Source: CAITQP01 sp964387965 (lineage in GTDB: Bacteria; Patescibacteriota; Minisyncoccia; Phycocordibacterales; UBA9973). From it: DNA of 18,286 nt. The notes under the pieces were generated by a model. It searched no databases and was not told where the DNA came from. It worked only from the letters and a program-made list of their open reading frames with translations. The position numbers were made by a program, and so were the translations under genes. Each line of letters begins with the position of its first letter. The first letter of the stretch is position 1. Shown here piece after piece: positions 13,604 to 18,286 of the stretch. The stretch lies in NCBI GenBank assembly GCA_964387965.1, contig CAYLXO010000014.1, positions 1-18,286 of the forward strand. The letters are read 5' to 3'.

Positions 13604-13767
13604 TTAGGATTATTTGTAATGTTACCTAGAACACCTTGTGAAAGGGAATCTCCGTTCGAATCTGCTTTGGCACCTTCGACAAGATACCCACTTAGCCTCT
13701 GGCTACGGTAACAAGAAGCAAATAGTCCTAAAAAGAAGCTCTGCATAGTAATGCAGGGATTTTTTTT
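13604..13767 (+). ncRNA. Candidate 6S-like regulatory RNA
   Basis: No protein gene fits this interval, but it has its own promoter and terminator and folds into one long rod. TTAGGATTATTTG (13604-13616) pairs with CAAATAGTCCTAA (13719-13731), 13 pairs with one G-U. GTTACCTAG (13621-13629) pairs with CTACGGTAAC (13703-13712), with one bulge. A large central bulge follows, 14 bases on the 5' side and 13 on the 3' side; the latter can form AGCC-TCT-GGCT (13694-13704). Beyond it GGGAATCT (13644-13651) pairs with AGATACCC (13682-13689), GTTCGAA (13654-13660) with TTCGAC (13675-13680), and TGC with GCA at the tip. Closing stem, central bulge and terminal stem-loop, with a size of about 130-165 bases, are the architecture of 6S RNA, which binds sigma-70 RNA polymerase. 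I do not see primary-sequence identity that would prove the family. Confidence 0.6.
13739..13767 (+). terminator. Intrinsic terminator of the rod-like RNA
   Basis: CTCTGCAT (13739-13746), loop AGTA and ATGCAGGG (13751-13758) form an 8-bp stem with one G-U pair. It is followed by AT and seven more T bases. It is the only terminator in the interval and no coding gene lies directly upstream of it. Confidence 0.85.
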
Positions 13768-13774
13768 GCCCAAA

Positions 13775-13783
13775 TGGTACAAT
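13775..13783 (+). promoter_or_regulatory. Extended -10 promoter of the small membrane protein
   Basis: TGGTACAAT fits the extended -10 form, with TACAAT at 13778-13783. It is 17 bases before the ATG at 13801, giving a leader of about 11 bases. No clear -35 box is seen; the preceding terminator T-tract occupies that region. Confidence 0.5.
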
Positions 13784-13800
13784 TTGGTAGCAATACATAT

Positions 13801-14193
13801 ATGGAAACGAAAATACTCTGGAAAAAAATGGCTTGGTGTGTAGTATCGCTCGCAATAATCAATGGATTTGCGGTGTACTTGAACTGGTATTCTCTTGTGT
13901 GGTGGTTTGATATGCCAATGCATTTTTTAGGAGGTCTCACCGTTTTTTATTTTGGAGCAATTGTTTGGAATTTTGCGCTTAGATATGTTTCATTTGGGCG
14001 CTATATGTACGAAAGCATTATTACAGCTCTGCTTATTGGCGTATTGTGGGAGGCTCTTGAGTACTATTTATATATTCAGTACGGATCGCCAGAATTTAAA
14101 CTCGTCGATTCATTCTCTGACATCTTTTTTGATTTAGGCGGAGCACTATTCGGGGCGTTCATGCTTAGTTCTCGCTTAAATAGCAGAAAATAA
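13801..14193 (+). CDS. Small integral membrane protein (VanZ/DUF2238-like)
   Basis: The ATG at 13801 is chosen over one at 13774, because the earlier one overlaps the predicted -10 box. The 130-residue protein has about four hydrophobic segments: residues 10-27, 33-60, 70-92 and 105-122. Polar residues stand out in conserved-looking places: WWFDMPMHFLGG, GVLWEALEYY and DSFSDIFFDLGGALFG. The motifs D-x-P-x-H-x-x-G-G, W-E-x-x-E and D-x-x-S-D-x-x-x-D-x-x-G-x-x-x-G recall small membrane families of the DUF2238/VanZ-like type. The function is unknown. It is a single-gene unit between the RNA gene and the ribonuclease gene. Confidence 0.65.
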   Translation: METKILWKKMAWCVVSLAIINGFAVYLNWYSLVWWFDMPMHFLGGLTVFYFGAIVWNFALRYVSFGRYMYESIITALLIGVLWEALEYYLYIQYGSPEFKLVDSFSDIFFDLGGALFGAFMLSSRLNSRK

Positions 14194-14217
14194 TTTTTCA
14201 AATTAGACATAAGTAGG

Positions 14218-14223
14218 TATACT
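14218..14223 (+). promoter_or_regulatory. -10 box of the MBL ribonuclease gene
   Basis: TATACT ends 10 bases before the ATG at 14234, so the leader would be about 4 bases. A weak TTTCAA lies 16 bases upstream as a possible -35 box. Confidence 0.5.
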
Positions 14224-14233
14224 TGTTATATCT

Positions 14234-15622
14234 ATGGCAAAAAATACGTATCGACTTACATTTTGTTCTGGTGCGACAACTGTGACCGGAGCAGATTTTT
14301 TGCTTGAAGGTCCACTTGATGCAAATGGACGACCACTTCTAAAAATTTTAGTAGATTGCGGGCTTGTGCAAGGGGAGAAGCTTGCTACTGAAGCAAACTG
14401 GGATCCATTCCCATATGATGCAAAAGATATAGATTATCTTTTTATTACACATGCACATATTGATCATATCGGCCGTATACCAAAACTTATTCACGAGGGT
14501 TTCAAAGGGAAGATTATAGCTACCCCACCAACATGTGCACTTGCTCGGCCAATGCTTGCAGATACTGGTGCAATTTTGTCACACAACAAAGAGCTTCATC
14601 TCGATGAAATATATTCGGCAGACATAATAAAAGCAGCATCGTCGGGTTGGATTTCTGTTCCATACGAATCTCCATACGAGCTTGTTCCAGGCGTTACTGT
14701 GACCATGCATGACGCGGGTCATATTCTTGGTTCAGCATTCATCGAGTTTAAGATTGGGAAAAAGAGTATCGTGTTTTCGGGTGATCTTGGAAATTCTCCG
14801 TCTCCAATTCTTCCAGATACAACACCACTAAAAAATGCCAACTATCTCCTTGTAGAGAGTGTGTACGGAGATCGTGAACATGAGTCACGCAACGAGCGTC
14901 AAGATTTGCTTAAAGACATATTGCTCGATAATTACAATACTAAGGGCACACTCATAATACCTACATTTTCTCTTGAGCGTACACAAGAAATATTGTTTGA
15001 AATTAACGATCTGCTTATGCGAAAACAAATACCTGTAATGCCAATTTATCTTGATTCTCCGCTTGCTATTGCTGTTACAGATATTTATCGTACATACTCA
15101 TCATATTTAAATGCACACATTCAAGAAGGATTGAGCAAAAACGATGACCCATTTGTGTTTCCAGGACTTATCGAAACTCCCGAGTCTGAGGATTCAAAAG
15201 GAATTCTCCGTAAGCCTGATCCGAAGGTGATTATCGCCGGTTCAGGTATGTCATCAGGTGGTCGTGTAATTCATCATGAGCACAATTATCTTGGAAATCC
15301 GAATAATACATTGCTTCTTGTGGGATATCAGGCAGTTGGAACAATCGGCCGTCAGCTTGATGATGGCGTAAAGCGTATCAGTATAGACAAAATGACAGTC
15401 ACGGTTAACGCACAGATAAAGAAGATTACTGGTTATTCTGGACACAAGGGAAGTGATGGATTAGTAGACTTTGTTGCAGGCTCACGAGATACACTCGAAC
15501 GGGTATTTACAGTGATGGGTGAGCCAAAATCGACATTGTACCTTGCTCAACGTATTCGAAACGAACTTGGATTAAAAGCAGAAGCACCAGAAGCTGGTTC
15601 GAGTGTAGAGCTCGATTTTTAA
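14234..15622 (+). CDS. MBL-fold/beta-CASP RNA-processing nuclease
   Basis: Members of this family (COG1236, YSH1/CPSF73-like, bacterial TTHA0252-like) cut or trim RNA with two zinc ions. The 462-residue protein has the metal motif THAHIDH with His73, His75, Asp77 and His78. It then has DAGHILGSAFIEF (metal His) and VFSGDLGN (metal Asp). The beta-CASP part has DSPLAIAVTDIY (motif A), IIAGSGMSSGGRVIHHEHNYL, LLVGYQAVGTIGRQL and YSGHKGSDGLVDFV (the last metal His). No KH domain precedes it. It differs from RNase J in lacking the long C-terminal domain. It is cytosolic and probably acts in RNA turnover; the exact substrate is not deducible. It is followed by a leaderless gene after 28 bases. Confidence 0.9.
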   Translation: MAKNTYRLTFCSGATTVTGADFLLEGPLDANGRPLLKILVDCGLVQGEKLATEANWDPFPYDAKDIDYLFITHAHIDHIGRIPKLIHEGFKGKIIATPPTCALARPMLADTGAILSHNKELHLDEIYSADIIKAASSGWISVPYESPYELVPGVTVTMHDAGHILGSAFIEFKIGKKSIVFSGDLGNSPSPILPDTTPLKNANYLLVESVYGDREHESRNERQDLLKDILLDNYNTKGTLIIPTFSLERTQEILFEINDLLMRKQIPVMPIYLDSPLAIAVTDIYRTYSSYLNAHIQEGLSKNDDPFVFPGLIETPESEDSKGILRKPDPKVIIAGSGMSSGGRVIHHEHNYLGNPNNTLLLVGYQAVGTIGRQLDDGVKRISIDKMTVTVNAQIKKITGYSGHKGSDGLVDFVAGSRDTLERVFTVMGEPKSTLYLAQRIRNELGLKAEAPEAGSSVELDF

Positions 15623-15638
15623 CACCTCATAGTAGCGA

Positions 15639-15644
15639 TACAAT
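15639..15644 (+). promoter_or_regulatory. -10 box of a leaderless gene
   Basis: TACAAT ends 6 bases before the ATG at 15651, so the predicted +1 is the A of the start codon. The -35 region (TTTTTA) is poor. Confidence 0.5.
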
Positions 15645-15650
15645 ACTTGT

Positions 15651-16211
15651 ATGAAAAATAGCGTACACATGATCGGAGTGTTTGATGCAACTGATGAAGC
15701 AATGAAGTTTGCTCATACCACTACTATGCCTTCATTTAATGCACTCGGTCGGTTGCTTGGACAGCCTGATTTGTGTTTTGTCGGACGTGTAAGTTGGGGC
15801 GCAATCAATTCATTTTTCACCGCTCTATCACTTTCGGAGGCGCAGGTAATTGGCGTTTCGCCTGCAACAAATATGTATGAGCATGAGCATGCATTTCGGT
15901 TGCCACAAGTAGCATACCCACTTGTATATCTAGGGAAGGGTGCACTTGGCGCAGATGTAAGCATTGTTACTTCTGCACACACTATTCTCATTCTCGGATC
16001 AGACACAGAAGCGCTTGAAGGTATTCTTGGGTGCTGTGAGTCATATATGGCCCCCATTATTATCTATTCTCATGAGAGTGGGGAATCTATAAAACGTATT
16101 GTTTCCGAAAAATATCCGTCAATGTTAGGACGAATAACTGTAGCTTCAAGCGATACACAAGCAAGACAGGCACTACAAGCAAGCGTACGAAAGACATACA
16201 ATCGAATATAA
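15651..16211 (+). CDS. SLOG/LOG-like Rossmann-fold protein
   Basis: The 186-residue protein has a nucleotide-binding Rossmann-like layout close to the LOG/TIGR00725 group. An early strand ends at LCFVGRVSWGAINSFFTALSLSEAQVIGVSPATN, comparable to the family pattern of glycine loop, helix, then IGIxP. Later LGADVSIVTSAHTILILGSDTEALEGILGCCE corresponds to the ADxxIxLPGGxGTLxE region, but here the glycine-rich phosphate loop reads GSDTEALEG. The usual GGG and PGGxGT residues are degenerate, so classical cytokinin phosphoribohydrolase activity is unlikely. A nucleotide-sensing or binding role is possible but inferred. The gene has no leader and is ended by a strong bidirectional terminator. Confidence 0.5.
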   Translation: MKNSVHMIGVFDATDEAMKFAHTTTMPSFNALGRLLGQPDLCFVGRVSWGAINSFFTALSLSEAQVIGVSPATNMYEHEHAFRLPQVAYPLVYLGKGALGADVSIVTSAHTILILGSDTEALEGILGCCESYMAPIIIYSHESGESIKRIVSEKYPSMLGRITVASSDTQARQALQASVRKTYNRI

Positions 16212-16237
16212 AAAAATCCCCCGACGGGGGATTTTTT
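16211..16237. terminator. Bidirectional terminator between convergent units
   Basis: AAAAATCCCCC, loop GAC and GGGGGATTTTT form a perfect stem flanked by A and T runs. It serves the SLOG-like gene on the plus strand and rplT on the minus strand. Confidence 0.9.
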
Positions 16238-16246
16238 GTGAAGTAT

Positions 16247-16591
16247 TTAGGCGAGAGTCTTTACGATTCGTCCAAATGTTTCTGGTTTGTTTTCTGCAAT
16301 GTACGCAAGAACCTTTCGGTCGAGAGCATAGCCCTTTTTCTTCATTGCGCCCATTGTTTTTGAGAATGAAGTTCCGTGTTCTTTTGCGCTTGCTGCGATC
16401 TTTGTTTGCCAGAGTCCGCGGTTTGTTCGCTTCTTCTGCTTACGGTGTACGAAAGCGTACTTGTTTGCGTGGCGGATTGCTTCTTTAGCTGCTGCTTCTT
16501 TTGTGCTTCGTCCGAATCGGTATCCTTTGGCTGCCTTAAGCACATTTCGGCGGCGCTTCATTTTTATAACTCCTCGTTTTACGCGTGTCAT
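16247..16591 (-). CDS. rplT: 50S ribosomal protein bL20
   Basis: bL20 is needed early in large-subunit assembly and represses the infC-rpmI-rplT operon in several bacteria. The 114 residues start MTRVKRGVIKMKRRRNVLKAAKGYRFGRSTKEA, a basic arm, followed by RTNRGLWQTKIAASAKEHGTSFSKTMGAMKKKGYALDRKVLAYIAENKPETF. The length is normal. It is last in the minus-strand operon, 22 bases after rpmI. Confidence 0.97.
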   Translation of the reverse strand: MTRVKRGVIKMKRRRNVLKAAKGYRFGRSTKEAAAKEAIRHANKYAFVHRKQKKRTNRGLWQTKIAASAKEHGTSFSKTMGAMKKKGYALDRKVLAYIAENKPETFGRIVKTLA

Positions 16592-16613
16592 GTTGGGTAG
16601 ATAATTCTAATTA

Positions 16614-16799
16614 TTAGTTGAATGGAAGAAACTGGCTCTTCTCTTTGTTTGTCATTTTGAAATCCTGACCGACCTTACCAGAAAGCTGTTTTGAGCGTGA
16701 CTGCTTCGCATTGAAGTGGTTGAATCCCGGTGTACGAGCTTTCATTTTTCCGTTCTTTGTGAGTTTCAAACGCTTTGTATATGATTTGTTTGTTTTCAT
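16614..16799 (-). CDS. rpmI: 50S ribosomal protein bL35
   Basis: bL35 is a small basic large-subunit protein. The 61 residues start MKTNKSYTKRLKLTKNGKMKARTPGFNHFNAKQSRSKQLSGK, matching the family pattern K(T)xxaaaKRfkxTgsGKxkrxxaxxxHxxxkks.k. Its position between infC (2 bases upstream) and rplT is universal in bacteria and confirms the call. Confidence 0.95.
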   Translation of the reverse strand: MKTNKSYTKRLKLTKNGKMKARTPGFNHFNAKQSRSKQLSGKVGQDFKMTNKEKSQFLPFN

Positions 16800-16801
16800 A
16801 A

Positions 16802-17314
16802 TTATTTTGCTTTTTCGATAACGAGAGCGAGACCCTTAGGACCTTTCTTTGGCTCTTCAGCTATTTTAAATGGTTCTGTTATAAATCGAAGTACTCGGTC
16901 GAGTCGCTCTTTTAAGAACTGCTCATTTTGAAACTTCGCACGACCTGAAAGATATAATTCAACTTTTATCCTATGCCCTTCAGCAAGCCATTTAGATGCT
17001 TGCTTTGCTTTGAGTTCCAAATCGTGTTCGCCCGTTGCGACTTTTATTTGAATCGCTTTTGTTTCAGTGCGCTTTGCACCTGCCTTCATCTTCTTCTCTT
17101 TCTTTGATTCAAGATAGAGATATTTGCCATACTCCATTATCTTTGCGATAGGAGGATTTGCATTTGGTGCGACCTCGATGAGGTCAAGACCACGAGATTT
17201 AGCAAGCGTAAGTGCCTCTTTCAAGGGGAGAACGCCAAGGTTCTGTCCTTCCTCGTCAAGAACACGAAGTTCGGCTGCTCGGATATATTGATTAGTTCTT
17301 ACTTTGTCTTTCAA
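16802..17314 (-). CDS. infC: Translation initiation factor IF-3 (TTG start)
   Basis: IF-3 binds the 30S subunit, keeps it free of the 50S, and checks the start codon and initiator tRNA. The 170-residue protein shows the N domain (VRTNQYIRAAELRVLDEEGQNLGVLPLKEAL...LIEVAPNANPPIAKIMEYGKYLY), a Lys-rich linker (KKEKKMKAGAKR) and the C domain (TKAIQIKVATGEHDLELKAKQASKWLAEGHRIKVELYLSGR). The only sensible start is the TTG at 17314, since an in-frame TGA lies three codons upstream and no ATG fits. Rare infC start codons are known in other bacteria and serve feedback control by IF-3. The leader is about 36 bases with a GGCC-TATT-GGCC hairpin. Confidence 0.96.
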   Translation of the reverse strand: MKDKVRTNQYIRAAELRVLDEEGQNLGVLPLKEALTLAKSRGLDLIEVAPNANPPIAKIMEYGKYLYLESKKEKKMKAGAKRTETKAIQIKVATGEHDLELKAKQASKWLAEGHRIKVELYLSGRAKFQNEQFLKERLDRVLRFITEPFKIAEEPKKGPKGLALVIEKAK

Positions 17315-17329
17315 GGGTTTTCAGCGGGT

Positions 17330-17341
17330 GGCCAATAGGCC
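17330..17341 (-). promoter_or_regulatory. Small hairpin in the infC leader
   Basis: GGCC-TATT-GGCC on the minus strand lies 15 bases before the TTG start of infC. It is perfectly paired and could affect initiation on a weak start codon. The leader is too short for the large L20-binding pseudoknots known elsewhere. Confidence 0.4.
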
Positions 17342-17357
17342 GTGCTGTATGGGGCTT

Positions 17358-17386
17358 ATACTATCGTATTTTTAAGAGATAGTCAA
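17358..17386 (-). promoter_or_regulatory. Promoter of infC-rpmI-rplT
   Basis: On the minus strand TTGACT (17381-17386) and TAGTAT (17358-17363) are separated by exactly 17 bases. Transcription should start near 17351. Confidence 0.75.
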
Positions 17387-17403
17387 TGGTAAAAAATACA
17401 TAA

Positions 17404-17440
17404 AAATAAACAAAACCTCATAATTGTTTATGAGGTTTTG
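17404..17440 (-). terminator. Terminator of the 93-residue gene
   Basis: CAAAACCTCATAA (17411-17423), loop of 4, and TTATGAGGTTTTG (17428-17440) form a perfect 13-bp stem. On the minus strand it is followed by TTTATTTTTAT. It lies about 53 bases after the stop of the gene at 17494. Bases 17441-17493 hold nothing recognisable. Confidence 0.8.
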
Positions 17441-17493
17441 AGTTTAATTTCTTCTTGTCCTAGACAATCCCTTGAGAAGAGCAAAGGTATTTT

Positions 17494-17775
17494 TTATTCA
17501 GGAATTGCTTCCAGGAGGTAAATAGAGTTTTTGGTCCTTATCAATACTGAATTGAAGGACCTCACAATATGTAACACCTTTGTTGTTGTTAGCCCGTTTG
17601 CCCCGTTTACGGGTTTGAGGACTAAATTTTGGTTGAGATCTAGGTCTTCAGCTAGCTCTCCAACAAATTTGTCACCTAATTGTAAATCGTCATTGTTTAC
17701 ACCAGATATCTTTGTGGCGCAGAATATACCGCCTTTTTTAGTAGCCAGTTTCCTGGTAATTACTCCAATATTCAT
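17494..17775 (-). CDS. Hypothetical protein, 93 residues, with structured leader
   Basis: I do not recognise this protein. It starts MNIGVITRKLATKKGGIFCATKISG and continues with DLQLGDKFVGELAEDLDLNQNLVLKPVNG, a stretch likely rich in beta strands, and ends SVLIRTKNSIYLLEAIPE. The layout suggests a small beta-barrel or SH3-like fold, with no membrane segment or signal peptide. It has a near-consensus promoter, an 83-base leader with a very stable hairpin, AAGGA just before the ATG, and its own terminator. Such careful expression signals support a real gene. The Shine-Dalgarno site is unusual here and might indicate a different origin, but this is weak evidence. Confidence 0.7.
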   Translation of the reverse strand: MNIGVITRKLATKKGGIFCATKISGVNNDDLQLGDKFVGELAEDLDLNQNLVLKPVNGANGLTTTKVLHIVRSFNSVLIRTKNSIYLLEAIPE

Positions 17776-17784
17776 AAATCCTTG

Positions 17785-17834
17785 TTTTAGAGGTTACTTA
17801 AGGCCCCAAAAAGGGAATTAAGTAACCTCTAAAA
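17785..17834 (-). repeat. Perfect 17-bp inverted repeat in a 5' leader
   Basis: TTTTAGAGGTTACTTAA (17785-17801) and TTAAGTAACCTCTAAAA (17818-17834) are exact complements around 16 bases that include a CCC/GGG pairing. On the minus strand the hairpin ends 13 bases before the ATG at 17775, just ahead of the CAAGGA ribosome-binding site. There is no following T-tract in that direction. It may be an RNA control element or a DNA operator. Confidence 0.8.
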
Positions 17835-17864
17835 AGGAGAAGTATCAAATAACTTATCATTTAT

Positions 17865-17894
17865 ATTATATCATATAATACAGCTATTTGTCAA
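17865..17894 (-). promoter_or_regulatory. Consensus promoter of the 93-residue gene
   Basis: On the minus strand a perfect TTGACA (17889-17894) and a perfect TATAAT (17865-17870) are 18 bases apart. It is the closest match to the sigma-70 consensus in the window. The start of transcription is near 17858. Confidence 0.8.
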
Positions 17895-17904
17895 GAGTAT
17901 AAAA

Positions 17905-17920
17905 CCTTTAATTTAAAAGG
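17905..17920 (-). terminator. Possible weak terminator after the phosphohexomutase gene
   Basis: On the minus strand CCTTT pairs with AAAGG around an A/T loop, and TTTTAT follows. The stem overlaps the stop codon at 17913. It is AT-rich and short, so termination is uncertain. Confidence 0.35.
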
Positions 17921-18286
17921 CATTTTTGACTATTTGCACTATTTCTGAAATGCGAACAGTATCCTTCGCTTCGCCAATGATTCGTAGAACCGGCTCAGTA
18001 TTGGATGGACGGACATGTATCCATGAGTTATCAGGGAAATCAAAGCGTATTCCATCCAGAGTGTTTATTTCTGCCCCCACAAATTCATTTTTGAGTTTTT
18101 CGTAGAAAGACGGTAAATCACCAGTAAATGTAATTTTTTCTTTTTTCATTACATACTTTGGAAGTAGGGCTATGATTTCTGAAAGTGGCTTGTTTTCTTT
18201 TGCCATAAGTTCAAGTATGAGGGCAATGCCCACAAAGCTGTCTCGTGCCATGTTGGCCTCTGGCCAAATTACTCCACCGCCACCTT
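17913..18286 (-). CDS. Phosphoglucomutase/phosphomannomutase, C-terminal part (partial)
   Basis: Alpha-D-phosphohexomutases interconvert the 1- and 6-phosphates of glucose, mannose or glucosamine for envelope sugar synthesis. The visible 123 residues begin at the window edge with GGGGVIWPEANMARDSFVGIALILELMA, the end of domain 3. Domain 4 follows, whose phosphate-binding loop is WIHVRPSNTEPVLRIIGEAKD, with the conserved RPSxTEP. The catalytic serine lies outside the window. Although a Met occurs at 18251, the frame continues upstream in good family sequence, so the gene is cut by the window and not short. The sugar preference (ManB, GlmM or Pgm) cannot be told from this part. Confidence 0.9.
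   Translation of the reverse strand, partial: GGGGVIWPEANMARDSFVGIALILELMAKENKPLSEIIALLPKYVMKKEKITFTGDLPSFYEKLKNEFVGAEINTLDGIRFDFPDNSWIHVRPSNTEPVLRIIGEAKDTVRISEIVQIVKNAF

Noticed and set aside
13644..13680. tRNA-like T-loop GTTCGAATC in the RNA gene
   Set aside because: The flanking bases do not form a T stem, and no acceptor or anticodon arms fit. The same bases fit better in the apical helix of the rod-like RNA.
13156..13923. Long minus-strand open frame over ndk and the RNA gene
   Set aside because: It runs antisense through ndk, two terminators and the RNA promoter, and has no recognisable protein pattern.
17531..17821. Plus-strand open frame of 96 codons
   Set aside because: It is opposite the 93-residue minus-strand gene, which has a promoter, ribosome-binding site and terminator. 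The plus frame has none and runs into the inverted repeat.
1..18286. Alternative genetic code (TGA as glycine)
   Set aside because: All genes read through in full family length with the standard code, glycine is written with GGN codons, and no interrupted frame needs TGA as sense.
1..18286. CRISPR arrays, insertion sequences, rRNA or tRNA genes
   Set aside because: I saw no spaced direct repeats, no transposase or integrase, and no rRNA or complete tRNA sequence on either strand.

Overview
The window looks like a metagenomic scaffold from a Candidate Phyla Radiation (Patescibacteria) bacterium, probably a Parcubacteria-type lineage. The evidence is a ribosomal protein cluster lacking uL30 (no rpmD between rpsE and rplO) and also lacking uL29 (rplP and rpsQ are 7 bases apart), short versions of housekeeping enzymes, almost no Shine-Dalgarno sequences, and very short or absent mRNA leaders. 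All 30 complete stop codons are TAA or TAG; none is TGA, but the standard code reads every gene cleanly. Three runs of exactly 100 N (3215-3314, 5518-5617, 10662-10761) are scaffold joins of unknown true length, so reading frames that seem to cross them mean nothing.

Layout. 1-3214: S10/spc genes rpsS(end)-rplV-rpsC-rplP-rpsQ-rplN-rplX-rplE. 3315-5517: a separate contig with cmk-truB, a small convergent gene, a branched inverted repeat between two divergent promoters, and rpsN behind a long structured leader. 5618-9400: rpsH-rplF-rplR-rpsE-rplO-secY, ended by a very strong terminator. 9414-11481: adk-pyrH-(gap)-map. 11483-12941: a small unknown minus-strand gene and a divergent, near-leaderless 391-residue protein that resembles the N-terminal part of CPR conjugation-type ATPases but has no ATPase domain. 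12956-13525: ndk. 13572-13767: a promoter, an RNA predicted to fold into a 6S-like rod, and a terminator. 13775-16211: a small membrane protein, an MBL/beta-CASP ribonuclease and a SLOG-like protein. 16247-17386, minus strand: infC-rpmI-rplT with its own promoter. 17494-18286, minus strand: a small unknown gene with a 17-bp-arm leader hairpin, then the C-terminal part of a phosphohexomutase.

How the genes work together. Most build the ribosome and start translation (ribosomal proteins, IF3, TruB, methionine aminopeptidase) or insert membrane proteins (SecY). A second theme is nucleotide phosphorylation: AMP, UMP and CMP kinases plus NDK all lie here, and an RNA-degrading MBL enzyme is close by. 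This fits a host-associated cell living on salvaged nucleotides, which is an inference. The most novel parts are the unannotated rod-like RNA at 13604-13767, the rpsN leader with mutually exclusive helices, and the branched inverted repeat at 4992-5063.
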